Origin: an uncultured Bacteroidales bacterium
GTDB lineage: Bacteria; Bacteroidota; Bacteroidia; Bacteroidales; Bacteroidaceae
Direction of reading: 5' to 3'
Assembly: GCA_902787575.1 (NCBI GenBank)
Contig: CADAGX010000007.1
Coordinates: 62,001 to 126,000 of the forward strand
DNA: 64,000 nt
Shown here: in pieces, positions 9,075 through 20,000 of the stretch
Numbering within the stretch: the first letter of the stretch is position 1
Layout of the letters: each line of letters starts with the position of its first letter
Program-made: the position numbers and the translations under genes
Notes under the pieces: generated by a model
The model's input: the letters and a program-made list of their open reading frames with translations, nothing else
What the model was told of the DNA's origin: nothing
The model's database searches: none

Positions 9075-9896
9075 ATGACAAGACAGGAACTATTCGACAA
9101 TATCCGGCGCAAGCAGACATTCCTCTGCGTGGGCTTGGATACTGACATAAAGAAAATTCCGCCGCACCTGCTGCAGAAGGAAGAGCCTATCTTCGAGTTC
9201 AACAAGGCCATCATCGATGCCACTGCACCCTACTGCGTGGCCTACAAGCCCAACATTGCCTTCTACGAAAGTATGGGCACCAAAGGCTGGACGGCACTGG
9301 AGAAGACGGTGGCCCACATCCGACAGAACTACCCCGACCAGTTCATCATTGCCGACGCCAAGCGTGGCGACATTGGCAACACCAGCGCCATGTATGCCCG
9401 CACATTCTTCGAGGCGATGGATGTGGACGCAGTCACCGTGGCTCCCTACATGGGCGAAGACAGCGTTACACCCTTCCTTGGTTACGACAGCAAGTGGGTC
9501 ATCCTGCTTGCACTGACAAGCAACAAGGGCAGCCTCGACTTCCAGCACCTGAAGACCGAAGACGGCGGAAAACTCTACGAGGAAGTCCTCAAGAAGAGCC
9601 AGCAGTGGGCCAGCGAGGAGCAGATGATGTACGTAGTGGGCGCCACACAAGCCGAGGCGCTGCAAGGCATTCGGCAGCTTGTGCCCAACCATTTCCTGCT
9701 CGTACCAGGCATCGGTGCGCAAGGAGGCAGCCTCGCTGAGGTTTGCCGCCATGGCATGAACGACACATGCGGCCTGCTGGTGAACAGCAGTCGTGCCATC
9801 ATCTACGCAGACAGCTCGGCCGACTTTGCAAAGACCGCTGGCGAGAAAGCACGCGAAGTGCAGCAACAAATGAAAGAAGAATTGAAACGCATATAA
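9075..9896 (+). CDS. pyrF: Orotidine 5'-phosphate decarboxylase
   Basis: A 273-residue TIM-barrel enzyme that decarboxylates OMP to UMP, the last step of pyrimidine synthesis. The catalytic stretch [11 protein letters not shown] (about residues 95-105) holds the Lys and Asp pair of the active site. VGLDTD near residue 17 and [10 protein letters not shown] near 210 are also family hallmarks. The length matches the longer type-2 form of the enzyme. It is followed by lpxD after 20 bases. Confidence 0.95.
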   Translation: MTRQELFDNIRRKQTFLCVGLDTDIKKIPPHLLQKEEPIFEFNKAIIDATAPYCVAYKPNIAFYESMGTKGWTALEKTVAHIRQNYPDQFIIADAKRGDIGNTSAMYARTFFEAMDVDAVTVAPYMGEDSVTPFLGYDSKWVILLALTSNKGSLDFQHLKTEDGGKLYEEVLKKSQQWASEEQMMYVVGATQAEALQGIRQLVPNHFLLVPGIGAQGGSLAEVCRHGMNDTCGLLVNSSRAIIYADSSADFAKTAGEKAREVQQQMKEELKRI

Positions 9897-9916
9897 CAAC
9901 AAACACCCAATACGAT

Positions 9917-10975
9917 ATGGAATTTACAGCCGAGATGATAGCAGGCATGGTGCAAGGCACCGTGGAGGGCAACCCCAAAGCCATCGTAAACAACTTCGCA
10001 AAGATTGAGGAAGGCCGCCCCGGATGCATCAGCTTCCTTGCCAATCCCAAATACGCTCATTACCTCTACGAGACACAGAGCTCCGTAGTGCTCGTGAATC
10101 GCGACTTCAAACTCGAGGGCGAGACGAAGGCCACGCTCATCCGTGTGGACAATGCCTACGAGACAGTGGCCAAACTGCTTACCCTCTACGAAAGCATGAA
10201 GCCGAAACGCACGGGCATAGACCCGCTGGCCTTCGTGGCTCCCACAGCAAAGATTGGTAAGGACGTTTATCTGGCTCCTTTCTCGGCTGTGGGCGACAAC
10301 GCAGTCATCGGTGACGGAGCACAACTTCATCCCCATGCCACGGTCGGAGCCAACGCTTCAATCGGTGAGAACACCATCATGTACAGCAACTCAGTGGTAT
10401 ATCACGACTGCAAAGTGGGCAACCGCTGCGTCCTCCATGCCGGATGCGTCATCGGTGCCGACGGCTTCGGTTTTGCTCCCACCGAAAACGGATACGAGAA
10501 AATCCCGCAGATTGGCATCGTCACCATAGAAGACGACGTAGAGATTGGCGCCAACACCTGTGTGGACCGCAGCACCATGGGCAGCACCTATGTGCGCAAA
10601 GGAGTCAAGCTGGACAACCTCGTTCAGATTGCCCACAACTGCGAAGTGGGCGCCAACACGGTGATGTCGGCTCAAGTGGGAGTGGCAGGCAGCACTAAGA
10701 TTGGAGAGTGGTGCATGTTTGGCGGTCAAGTGGGCATTGCCGGACACGCACACATCCCCAACCGCACGATGGCCGGTGCCCAGTCCGGCATCCCCAATTC
10801 CATAAAGAAGGAAGGACAGGCACTGCAAGGCTCGCCAGCCATCGAAGGAAAACTCTTCTGGCGCGCCGCAGCCATCTACAAGAACCTGCCAGACATGTGG
10901 GCCGACATGAACAAGATGAAAAAGCAGGTGGCAGAACTGCAAGCGCAACTGCAAGAACTGAAAGAAAAACAATAA
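9917..10975 (+). CDS. lpxD: UDP-3-O-acylglucosamine N-acyltransferase
   Basis: A 352-residue enzyme that adds the second acyl chain in lipid A synthesis. The N-terminal UDP-binding domain ([14 protein letters not shown] on) leads into a left-handed beta helix of hexapeptide repeats (about residues 100-300). [10 protein letters not shown] carries the catalytic His. A C-terminal helix ([21 protein letters not shown]) closes the protein. The start at 9917 fits the family N-terminus; an earlier ATG at 9743 lies inside pyrF. It is followed by lpxC-fabZ and lpxA, so three steps of lipid A synthesis are made together. Confidence 0.95.
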   Translation: MEFTAEMIAGMVQGTVEGNPKAIVNNFAKIEEGRPGCISFLANPKYAHYLYETQSSVVLVNRDFKLEGETKATLIRVDNAYETVAKLLTLYESMKPKRTGIDPLAFVAPTAKIGKDVYLAPFSAVGDNAVIGDGAQLHPHATVGANASIGENTIMYSNSVVYHDCKVGNRCVLHAGCVIGADGFGFAPTENGYEKIPQIGIVTIEDDVEIGANTCVDRSTMGSTYVRKGVKLDNLVQIAHNCEVGANTVMSAQVGVAGSTKIGEWCMFGGQVGIAGHAHIPNRTMAGAQSGIPNSIKKEGQALQGSPAIEGKLFWRAAAIYKNLPDMWADMNKMKKQVAELQAQLQELKEKQ

Positions 10976-11001
10976 TACAGCCCCAAACCCGAAAGTAAGC
11001 A

Positions 11002-12387
11002 ATGTCTAAGCAAAACACTCTGAACGGGAGTTTCTCCCTGAAAGGGAAAGGCCTGCACACAGGACTCAACTTAACCGTCACATTCAATCCGGCCGAGGAG
11101 AACCACGGCTATAAGATACAACGCATCGACCTTCCCGACCAGCCCATCATCGAAGCGGTGGCCGAAAACGTCATCGACACGCAGCGAGGCACAGTCCTGG
11201 CTAAAGGCAACGCACGATGCAGCACAGTGGAGCACGCCATGGCAGCTCTCTACGCTCACGGAGTGGACAATGTGTTCATACAAGTGGACGGACCGGAGTT
11301 TCCCATCCTCGACGGAAGCGCCGAGCTGTACGTAAAAGAGATTCAGCGTGTGGGACTCCGCGAGCAGACGGCACCGAAAGACGCGTTCATCATCACCAAG
11401 AAGATGGAGTTCCGCGACGAGGACACCGGCGCCTGCATCACCTTGTTGCCCGACGAGGAATTCTCCATCACCAGCATGATTTCGTTCCCCAGCAAGGTGC
11501 TCAACAGCCAGTTCGCCACGCTCGACAGCATGGAGGCGTTCGACCAAGAGATTGCTGCCGCACGAACTTTCGTTTTCGTGCGCGAGATAGAACCGCTCTT
11601 GATGGCCGGCCTCATCAAGGGTGGCGACCTCGACAATGCAATCGTCATCTACGAGCATCAGACCACACAGGACAAACTCGACAAGCTGTGTCAGCTCACG
11701 CACGCCGAACATCACAATGCCAACGAACTGGGCTACATCCAGCACAAGCCTTTGGTCTGGGAGAACGAGCCGGCTCGACACAAGTTGCTCGACATCATCG
11801 GTGACATGGCACTCATTGGGCGACCCATCAAAGGCCGCATCATTGCCACACGTCCCGGACACACCATCAACAACAAGTTCGCACGCATGATGCGGAAGGA
11901 AATCCGCAAGCACGAGATACAGGCACCGAACGCCGACCTCAACAAAGAGCCAGTGCTCGACGTGAAGCAGATTCGCAGCCTCATGCCGCACCGCTACCCC
12001 ATGCAGCTAGTGGACAAAGTGCTGGAGATTACAGACAAGCACATCATAGCAGTGAAGAACGTCACAAGCAACGAGCCGTTCTTCCAAGGGCATTTCCCTC
12101 AAGAACCCGTAATGCCCGGTGTGCTGCTCATCGAAGCCATGACGCAGGCCGGCGGCCTCTACGTGCTGAACAAAATGGACGTGCCCGAACACTGGAGCAC
12201 CTACATACTGAAGATTGAGAACGTGCGATTCCGGCAGAAAGTCGTTCCGGGCGACACCCTCGTCTTCAAGGTGGAGCCGCTGACACCACTCTCGCACGGC
12301 ATCATCACGATGCAGGGCTTTGCCTTCGTGGGAGAAAACTGCGTGGCCGAAGCCACCGTCACCGCACAAATCGTAAAAAACATTTAA
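11002..12387 (+). CDS. lpxC-fabZ: Bifunctional UDP-3-O-acyl-GlcNAc deacetylase / 3-hydroxyacyl-ACP dehydratase
   Basis: A 461-residue fusion typical of Bacteroidetes. Residues 1-310 are LpxC, the zinc deacetylase that commits precursors to lipid A; the zinc ligands are His79 in STVEHAMAAL and the His and Asp of ARHKLLDIIGD near 258 and 262. Residues about 318-461 are FabZ, the hot-dog-fold dehydratase of fatty-acid elongation, with MPHRYPMQLVD and GHFPQEPVMPGVLLIEA holding its active-site His and Glu. The fusion ties the balance between lipid A and fatty acids to one polypeptide. It is followed after four bases by lpxA. Confidence 0.96.
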   Translation: MSKQNTLNGSFSLKGKGLHTGLNLTVTFNPAEENHGYKIQRIDLPDQPIIEAVAENVIDTQRGTVLAKGNARCSTVEHAMAALYAHGVDNVFIQVDGPEFPILDGSAELYVKEIQRVGLREQTAPKDAFIITKKMEFRDEDTGACITLLPDEEFSITSMISFPSKVLNSQFATLDSMEAFDQEIAAARTFVFVREIEPLLMAGLIKGGDLDNAIVIYEHQTTQDKLDKLCQLTHAEHHNANELGYIQHKPLVWENEPARHKLLDIIGDMALIGRPIKGRIIATRPGHTINNKFARMMRKEIRKHEIQAPNADLNKEPVLDVKQIRSLMPHRYPMQLVDKVLEITDKHIIAVKNVTSNEPFFQGHFPQEPVMPGVLLIEAMTQAGGLYVLNKMDVPEHWSTYILKIENVRFRQKVVPGDTLVFKVEPLTPLSHGIITMQGFAFVGENCVAEATVTAQIVKNI

Positions 12388-12391
12388 GCGT

Positions 12392-13165
12392 ATGAGTAAG
12401 ATACACCCCTTGGCTTGCGTACATCCCGAAGCCATCATCGGAGAGAATTGCGAGATTGGACCATTCTGTTTCATCGACCGCAACGTAGTAATTGGCGACA
12501 ACAACACGCTGATGAACAGCGTGACGGTGCTCTACGGCGCCCGCATCGGTAACGGGAACATCTTTTTCCCCGGAGCCGTCATCAGTGCCATTCCTCAAGA
12601 CCTGAAATTCTACGGCGAAGAGACCACAGCCGAAATCGGAGACAACAACAAGATACGCGAGAACGTAACCATCAACCGCGGCACCGCAGCAAAAGGCAAA
12701 ACCGTGGTAGGCAGCAACAACCTGCTCATGGAGGGAATGCACGTGGCTCATGATGTCTGCGTCGGCAACGGCTGTATCATTGGCAACAGCACCAAGATTG
12801 CAGGCGAAGTGGTGATAGACGACAACGCCATCCTCAGCGCCAACGTGCTGGTTCACCAGTTCTGCCGCATCGGAGGCTACACAATGGTGGGAGGCGGCAC
12901 GCGCACCAGTCAGGACATCCCGCCCTACAGCCTCATCGCTCGCGACCCGGCTGCCTTCTGCGGCCTCAATACTGTGGGACTGAAACGGCGAAACTTCGAT
13001 CGCGAAGTCATCAACAACATCCATCAGGCCTACCAAATCATTCTGCAAGGCACGGGCAAGCTGAACGACCTGCTGGCACGCGTCGAAGAAGAGATTCCCA
13101 TGAGTCCTGAGATACAATATATTCTTGACTTTATTCGCTCCAGCAAGCGAGGATTCATCAGATAA
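12392..13165 (+). CDS. lpxA: Acyl-ACP--UDP-N-acetylglucosamine O-acyltransferase
   Basis: A 257-residue trimeric acyltransferase, first enzyme of lipid A synthesis. Residues 5-190 are hexapeptide repeats of a left-handed beta helix. MEGMHVAHDVCVGN has the catalytic His, and GLNTVGLKRRNF is the family signature where the helix ends. The C-terminal part is helical. The gene is four bases after lpxC-fabZ and two bases before the next gene. Confidence 0.96.
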   Translation: MSKIHPLACVHPEAIIGENCEIGPFCFIDRNVVIGDNNTLMNSVTVLYGARIGNGNIFFPGAVISAIPQDLKFYGEETTAEIGDNNKIRENVTINRGTAAKGKTVVGSNNLLMEGMHVAHDVCVGNGCIIGNSTKIAGEVVIDDNAILSANVLVHQFCRIGGYTMVGGGTRTSQDIPPYSLIARDPAAFCGLNTVGLKRRNFDREVINNIHQAYQIILQGTGKLNDLLARVEEEIPMSPEIQYILDFIRSSKRGFIR

Positions 13166-13167
13166 CC

Positions 13168-13698
13168 ATGACACAGAAAATAACTCTTTTCAGTCAGGAA
13201 GTGGAAGACTTCGTGCTCGAACTGAAGATTGACGCCGATGCCACCTTCCTCGACTTGCACAAGCTGATACAGGAAGCCTGCGGATACGACGACAGGCAGC
13301 GACACAGCTTTCTGATTTGCGACGACGAATGGCGCGTAAGGACGCACATCCGCCAGTCGGACACAGGCAATGTGGGCATAGACGAAGACCTCTATCTCAT
13401 GGAGGATACGGCACTGGGCAACTTCCTCGAGGAGGAAGGCCAGCGCCTGGCTTACATCTTCGACCCGGAAGGCAAACGCTTCTTCCTGATGGAACTCACC
13501 GAGAACATTTTCGGGCAGCCGCAGCCCACTCCCATCGTCAGCCGCAGACACGGACAAGCGCCGGCACAGACACAGACGACAGACGAAGCGGCGCCCGTAC
13601 AGGAGACAAAGGTGGAGACGGAAGAGAACTTCTACGGCGACGAAGGATTCGAGGAGGGAGAACTGGACATGGAAGGGTTCGAAATCAGTGGCGAGTGA
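13168..13698 (+). CDS. pRiA4b ORF-3-like protein
   Basis: A 176-residue cytosolic protein. Residues 1-110 resemble the plasmid pRiA4b ORF-3 domain (VEDFVLELKIDADATFLDLHKLIQEACGY, then a strand-rich part). The tail is acidic and low in complexity (EEGELDMEGFEISGE). The biochemical role of the family is not known. It is inserted between lpxA (two bases) and miaA (three bases), an arrangement common in Bacteroidales, so it belongs to the same transcript. Confidence 0.8.
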   Translation: MTQKITLFSQEVEDFVLELKIDADATFLDLHKLIQEACGYDDRQRHSFLICDDEWRVRTHIRQSDTGNVGIDEDLYLMEDTALGNFLEEEGQRLAYIFDPEGKRFFLMELTENIFGQPQPTPIVSRRHGQAPAQTQTTDEAAPVQETKVETEENFYGDEGFEEGELDMEGFEISGE

Positions 13699-13701
13699 GG
13701 C

Positions 13702-14601
13702 ATGACGCTTTTTATTCTGCTTGGGCCCACAGCCGTGGGCAAGACGGCGCTGGCGCTGAAAATCGCAGCGCAGCTCGGTAGCCCCATACTGAACTGCGAC
13801 AGCCGCCAGCTGTTTCGCGGCATGACCATCGGAACAGCTGCTCCCACCCAAGAAGAACTCGCACAAGCCGAACACTTTTTCGTAGGCACCCTCGAACCCA
13901 ACGAATACTACAGCGCAGCGCAATACGAGAAGGACGTTTTGCAACTCCTGCAGCGTCTGGCGCCCACGCACCCGAACGTCTTGCTCTCGGGCGGCAGCAT
14001 GATGTACATCGATGCCGTCTGTCAGGGAATAGACGACATCCCCACCATAGACAGCGATGTGCGCAGCCTACTGAAGGAGCGCTATGCCGCTGAAGGACTG
14101 GAGCCGCTGCTGCAAGAGCTGAGACTCATGGACCCGGAGTATTATCGCATCGCAGACCTCAGGAACCCCAAGCGCATAATCCATGCACTGGAGGTGTGCT
14201 ACACCTCGGGCAAGCCTTACACTTCGTTCCGCACACGCAGCACCAAGGAGCGGCCGTTCCGCATCGTAAAGATTGGGCTGAGGCGCGACAGGGCAGACCT
14301 GTTCGAGCGGATAAACAGACGCGTGGACGAGATGATGAGGCTGGGACTGCTCGACGAAGTGCGCTCGCTGCGCCCACTCCGCCACGAGAACGCCCTCAAC
14401 ACCGTGGGCTACAAAGAACTCTTCCGTGTGCTCGACGGCGAATGGACACTCGAGATGGCCGTAGAACGTATAAAGAAGAACACGCGCGTGTACGCGAAGA
14501 AACAGATGACTTGGTTCCAGCACGACCAGAGCATACGTTGGTTTCATCCCGACGAAGAGGAGGCAATCATGCGCTTCGTCGAACAGAACGCAACGCGGTA
14601 A
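13702..14601 (+). CDS. miaA: tRNA dimethylallyltransferase
   Basis: A 299-residue enzyme that adds the isopentenyl group to A37 of tRNAs reading UNN codons. The P-loop GPTAVGKT is at residues 7-14. CDSRQLFRGMTIGTA near 33-47 is the DSxQ catalytic signature. The prenyl-donor and tRNA-binding parts (TVGYKELF near 234) are in place. The start is the only ATG in front of the P-loop with the right spacing; the gene begins three bases after the previous stop. Confidence 0.95.
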   Translation: MTLFILLGPTAVGKTALALKIAAQLGSPILNCDSRQLFRGMTIGTAAPTQEELAQAEHFFVGTLEPNEYYSAAQYEKDVLQLLQRLAPTHPNVLLSGGSMMYIDAVCQGIDDIPTIDSDVRSLLKERYAAEGLEPLLQELRLMDPEYYRIADLRNPKRIIHALEVCYTSGKPYTSFRTRSTKERPFRIVKIGLRRDRADLFERINRRVDEMMRLGLLDEVRSLRPLRHENALNTVGYKELFRVLDGEWTLEMAVERIKKNTRVYAKKQMTWFQHDQSIRWFHPDEEEAIMRFVEQNATR

Positions 14602-14613
14602 ACAGCTTTCGCT

Positions 14614-16620
14614 ATGAAGGACGCAGACATAGACATTTCAACGCCCGAATTTCAGAACGCGCTCTCGCTGGTACGCTTCACCAATCAGTCAATATTTTTG
14701 ACCGGAAAAGCAGGCACCGGAAAAAGCACATTCCTGAGATACGTATGCCGCGAAGTAAAGAAGAAACACGTCGTGCTCGCGCCCACCGGAATCGCTGCAA
14801 TAAACGTGGAAGGCAGCACATTGCACAGTTTCTTTAAGCTGCCTTTTCACCCGCTTTTGCCCGACGACCCGAAGTTCTCTCCCAAGAAAATTCGCGATAC
14901 GCTAAAGTATAGAAAAAATCACATAAAACTACTCAACGAAATACAGCTCATCATCATCGATGAGATATCGATGGTGAGGGCCGACATCATAGACTTCATC
15001 GACCGTGTGCTGCGCATCTACTGCCACAACATGCGCGAGCCCTTTGGCGGCAAGCAACTGCTGCTCATCGGCGACGTGTACCAACTGGAGCCGGTGGTGA
15101 AGGCCGACGAATGGGAAATCCTGTCGCACCACTACCCCAACCCATACTTCTTCTCGGCGCACGTGTTTCAGGACTTCAGCCTCGTCAGCATCGAGCTGAA
15201 AAAGGTATTCCGCCAGAAAGACGCAGGCTTTATTGCAGCACTCGACCACATCCGCTGCAATCAGGTGTCGGACCTCGAACTGCGCCTGCTCAATAGTCGT
15301 TACAGAGAAGGGCCGCCGCAGAAAGCCGAAGGACACATCAACATCCTGCTCGCCACCAGACGCGACAATGTGGACTTCATCAATCATCAAGAACTCGAGA
15401 AGCTGCCCGGCGAGACGGTGCGGCTACGAGGAGTGATAGCCGGCGAGTTCCCCGACACAGCCCTGCCGACGCTGCTCGAACTGGAGCTGAAAGAAGGCGC
15501 GCAGATAATTTTCATCAAGAACGACCCCGAGAAACGTTGGGTGAACGGTACGCTGGGCACCGTCTCCGGCATCAACGAGGAGGAATACGAATTGTATGTC
15601 GTCACCGAAGACGGGAACGAGGTTTGCGTACAGCCCGAGCGATGGAGCAACACACGCTACACCTACAACGAGCGGGAGAAGAAAATCGAAGAGAAGGAAT
15701 TGGGCACATTTACCCAATACCCCGTCCGGCTGGCGTGGGCCATCACCATACACAAGAGCCAAGGCCTCACCTTCCAGAACGTGACAATCGACTTCAGCGG
15801 TGGCACTTTCGCCGGCGGGCAGGCATACGTGGCACTGAGCCGATGCACGTCGCTCGACGGCATCACACTGTGCAAACCCCTCACGCGTTCAGACGTTTTC
15901 ATCCGCCCCGAAGTGGTGGAGTTTGCCAAACGGTTCAACAACGAGAGCGACATGCAGCGCGCCCTGCTCATCGCCAAGGCAGACAGCGAATACATGGCCT
16001 GTGCAAAAGCATTCGACCAAGGCGACATGGATGAATGCCTGAAGCACTTTTTCGTGGCCATCCACACACGATACGACATCGAGAAGCCCAACGTGAAACG
16101 CCTCATACGTCGCAAACTCGGAGTCTTCCGCCAGCTGCGCGACGAACGCGACCGTATGAAGGAAAAGCTCGACGCGCAAAACCAGAAACTGCGCAAGCTG
16201 GCCGAAGAATATCTGGCCATGGGCAACGAATGCGTCACTCAGGCGCACAACAGCAAAGCGGCGCTGGCCAACTACGGCAAGGCGCTCGAGCTGTGCCCCA
16301 CCCTGCTCGAAGCACGCATCCGACGCGGCGTCACATACCTCGACATGCGCCAGCCACAGGAAGCACTCTCCGACCTGAACGAAGCCGTTAGCCTCTCGCC
16401 ACGCTCGTTCAAGGCCGTTTACAATCGCGGACGCGTCTTTCTGTTCATGAGCCTGCCCGACGAAGCCATCAACGACCTCACGCGAGCCACGAGCCTAAAG
16501 TCCGACCACGCAAAAGCACACCAGCTGCTCGGCGACGCCTACGCCATGAAAGGCGACGAGGACACAGCAGCCATGTATTGGGAACTGGCCGAGCAATTGC
16601 GCAAGAAGGCCGGCAATTAA
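14614..16620 (+). CDS. Pif1/RecD2-like helicase with C-terminal TPR domain
   Basis: A 668-residue fusion. Residues about 20-440 are a superfamily 1B helicase with Walker A GKAGTGKST (near 31-39), APTGIAAINV (motif Ia), Walker B IIIDEISM, GDVYQLEPV (motif III) and a C-terminal VALSRCTSLDGI motif typical of Pif1/RecD-like enzymes. After a coiled-coil stretch (RQLRDERDRMKEKLDAQNQK), residues about 540-665 form three or more TPR repeats (ALANYGKALELCPT and YNRGRVFLFMSLPDEAINDLTRAT). TPRs bind proteins, so a partner is likely. The gene closes the lpx-miaA run. Confidence 0.88.
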   Translation: MKDADIDISTPEFQNALSLVRFTNQSIFLTGKAGTGKSTFLRYVCREVKKKHVVLAPTGIAAINVEGSTLHSFFKLPFHPLLPDDPKFSPKKIRDTLKYRKNHIKLLNEIQLIIIDEISMVRADIIDFIDRVLRIYCHNMREPFGGKQLLLIGDVYQLEPVVKADEWEILSHHYPNPYFFSAHVFQDFSLVSIELKKVFRQKDAGFIAALDHIRCNQVSDLELRLLNSRYREGPPQKAEGHINILLATRRDNVDFINHQELEKLPGETVRLRGVIAGEFPDTALPTLLELELKEGAQIIFIKNDPEKRWVNGTLGTVSGINEEEYELYVVTEDGNEVCVQPERWSNTRYTYNEREKKIEEKELGTFTQYPVRLAWAITIHKSQGLTFQNVTIDFSGGTFAGGQAYVALSRCTSLDGITLCKPLTRSDVFIRPEVVEFAKRFNNESDMQRALLIAKADSEYMACAKAFDQGDMDECLKHFFVAIHTRYDIEKPNVKRLIRRKLGVFRQLRDERDRMKEKLDAQNQKLRKLAEEYLAMGNECVTQAHNSKAALANYGKALELCPTLLEARIRRGVTYLDMRQPQEALSDLNEAVSLSPRSFKAVYNRGRVFLFMSLPDEAINDLTRATSLKSDHAKAHQLLGDAYAMKGDEDTAAMYWELAEQLRKKAGN

Positions 16621-16647
16621 CCGTCCCCAAGCAAAACCCAAAACCCG

Positions 16648-16823
16648 CCACACATCGTTTTCCGAAAAGCCACACGTCGCATGAGCTCAAGCCAAGCGTC
16701 GCATGAGCTCACGCCAAGCGTCGCGTGAGCTCACGCCACACGTCGCGTGAACGAAAACCACGTGTGGCGTGAAAGCAAACTACACGTCCTGCGAAAGAGA
16801 ACAACACATGGCGAGAACGGAAA
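16648..16823. repeat. 22-bp dyad repeat array B (eight units)
   Basis: Eight contiguous 22-base units from 16648 to 16823 with no spacers. Units two to five are the best kept (core CACGTCGC or AGCGTCGC followed by RTGA). Later units decay. It fills much of the 417-base gap between the helicase gene and the large FAS1 gene. The rest of the gap is AT-rich and holds the promoter at 16956. Confidence 0.85.
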
Positions 16824-16955
16824 TTTCGTGCAGTTTGAACAAAAACAGCCTGCATTTTCGCATTTCCGAAACATATTTTCACGCCATAATGTTAATTTTA
16901 CTTAAAATACACGCCTTTTATACGCGCAAGCGACATGTATTCTTCAAAAAAAAGC

Positions 16956-16963
16956 TAAATTTG
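16956..16963 (+). promoter_or_regulatory. Probable -7 box for the FAS1-SusC/D block
   Basis: TAAATTTG lies about 75 bases before the ATG at 17038. No NTTG element sits 20 bases upstream, which suggests a weaker or activator-dependent promoter. It is the only good candidate before the 17-kb block. Confidence 0.5.
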
Positions 16964-17037
16964 CTTTGATTTGTGAATAGAAACAGGCAAAAAACAACTG
17001 TCAAAACATAAAAATCAAACTAAAATAACACTTAATT

Positions 17038-20000
17038 ATGCGTATGAGAAAACGTTTTAGCAAATGGAGCAGACAATCCACACGGATGGCATGTCTGCTG
17101 GCAGCTTGCGGACTTTTGTATGCATGCAAGGACGAATTCAAGCTCGACGACGAAAAGCCGACTTGGCTGAACTCCAGCATCTACGAAAGCCTACAAGAAG
17201 GAATCACCAGGAGTGACGACGGCAAGCACCTTACGTTCAACACGTATCTGCGCTTGTTGGCCGACAAGGACGTCAATCCCGAAAACGTTCGCCCGCTCAC
17301 AGACGTGCTGAACCGTACAGGTTCGAAAACCGTCTTCGTGGCCGACGACGAAGCATGGGACCAGTTCTTCAAGCAGAACGCCCTACTCCCAGAGACCGAT
17401 CCGTGGCACACTGCCACCAGTTATGAGAACCTGAGTGTGTCGCAGAAGAAACTGCTCATCCACACCAGCATGCTCAACAATGCCATCGTGATGGAGAACC
17501 TTGCCAGCAGCGAGGCTTCGAACAACACGACTCCCGTACGCGGAGAGTACATGCGTCGCTTCACCGACGTAGAGCTCACCGACTCCGTGGCCTTCGACAC
17601 ACCCGACAAGCTGCCTCACAGCTACAGCGGAGTGGACAAAGACTACTGGGCACGTTTCCGCGAGGAAGACAAAGGCGGCATCTACTTGGTGAAGGACAAC
17701 ACCCCGTCCATGATGCTCCACTTCACGAGCGAACACATGCGCCGCAACGCTGTGACAGACGAAGACTTCGCCATCATCATGGGGCGTGAGCGCGTGACCA
17801 GCGACGTACACATCTACGACGCACTCCTCGTGGAGAAAGACCAAGTTTGCGAGAACGGATACGTAAACGTCACAGAGAAGGTGCTCAAGCCGCTGGCCAA
17901 CATGGCAGAAGTGATTCGCGAAAACGGACGCACCAACATCTTCAGCCACATTCTCGACCGCTTCTGCGCTCCCTTCTACGAGCCCGACGTAACACTGGCA
18001 TACAAAAACGTGCTCAAAGCGCGCGGCATCGAATGGAACGATCGCGACTCCGTATTCGTGAAGCGTTACTTCTCAGACCTCAGCTACGGTCACGGCGGTT
18101 GGGGTGTGGAGCCCGGCCCCGACGGTACCGTGCTGCCCTACATGCCCTACAAGGACGAGTCGAGCAAGGACATTATCCCATCGCTGAAATTCGACCCGGG
18201 ATGGAACGGATACTACGCCGACGTACGGCAAGAGAAAGACATGGCAGCCATCTTCGCTCCCAGCGACGAAGCACTCTGGAAATACTTCACCGAAGGCGGT
18301 GGCTTGCAGCTTATCGAAACGTACGGCGACCCCACCAAGACCTACAACAGCGTGGAGGACCTCTACCAGAACATCGACCAGATTCCTCTGGGAACGCTAT
18401 ACGCGCTCGTCGGCAACCACATGCAGCGTAGCTTCGTTACAACCGTGCCCAGCAAGATGACAAAAATCCTCGAACCCGTCACACAGGATCAGATCTTCTA
18501 TGCAGAAGACATCGACAAGATAGACACCTGTCTGCTCGCTTGCAACGGCGCTGTCTATGTGATGAACGGCATCTACGCTCCCGGCGACTACACCTCCGTG
18601 ACGTCTCCCGCCTTCATCAGTACTACTAATAATATTATGAAGTGGGCCATCTACAACGGCTCGAAGGACACCAAAGTCGAAGCGGACTACATGGGACTTA
18701 ACTACTATGCATACCTGAAGGCCATGCAGAGTGAGTTCACCTTCTTCCTGCCCAGCGACGAGGCCATGAAATATTATTACGACCCGACATCCTTCAAGAG
18801 TACCACGAAGCGACTCATCCAGTTCGGCTACAAGAACCAGGCATTCCCCATCACGTCGAAGTGTATCAACTACGACCCCGCTACGGGAGTAATTGGTCGT
18901 GCCATCACGGGACAGGGCGCTGCCATTTCTACTGGTACCGGCAGTGAGACGACCAACCGTCTGAAGGATATCCTGGAGAGCCACACAATCGTACACAACA
19001 TCGACAGCGGCCAGGACAACATCCGCGGAGAGAATGAATATTTCCTGACAAAGAACGGCAACGCCGTGAAGGTTGTCCGCGATGCCGAAGGCCACATCGT
19101 TCAGGCACTGGGTGGTTTCCAGTTGGAGAACCAGCGCCAGAACATCACCAGCGAGCATCCCGGTATCGAGACTTGCAACATCACCAAGGCATTCGAAGGA
19201 CTGAAGAACGGACAGACCTACATTCTGGACGCTCCGCTGATTCCTACCTATCGCAGTGTTTACAGCATTCTCACCAACGATGAAGGCTATCAGGGCAAGA
19301 CCGACGAAGAGTGGTATGCCGAAGACCCATATGCAAAGTTCTTCCAGCTCTGCGAGTGCGACGAAAACATCGTCTACAGATGTGGTCTGGTGCCCCTGAA
19401 AGACCCCACTACGGGCCAGAACACCAGCACCAGCGAGAGAAACAGCGGTATCAAGAAGTTCAGAATCTTCGGCGATGCATCCAGCGGTCTGTTTGGTCTG
19501 GACAAGAACGTACAGTTCTTCAACAACTATCACTACACCGTATTTGTGCCGACGAACGAAGCTGTTCAGGCTGCCATCGACAACGGCCTGCCCACATGGG
19601 AAGAGATTGCCGCCGACGACTCAGCCATGCAGGTCGTAACAGACCAGCTCGACTCACTGAGAGCAGTCCTCGACGCTCCCGATTATGTGCCCACCGCTGC
19701 CGACTCTGCACTCTACAACACCTTGTTCCCGCAGGCACAGAAAGACAGTGTAATGCTGCAAGCCAAGATTACGTATCTGACCAACTTCATCCGCTACCAC
19801 TTCTTCGACAACACCGTATTCCTCGATAAGATGGCAATGGAAGAACGCGAATTCGTGACATCCAGCTACGACAACGAGAATGGCCTCTTCTGTAAGGCAC
19901 ACGTGAAGCGCGTGAAGGAAGGCGGCCAGTCGGTGCTCTACGTCTGCGACGACGCAAGACAGCTTGACGCCAACGGCAAAGAGACATCCACACTCATTCA

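Noticed and set aside
16648-16823. CRISPR array
   Set aside because: The 22-base units touch each other with no unique spacers, units vary in sequence, and no cas gene is present.
16769-16969. A 66-codon open frame between the helicase and the FAS1 gene
   Set aside because: Its first part is made of decaying 22-bp repeat units and its end overlaps the promoter; no family resemblance.
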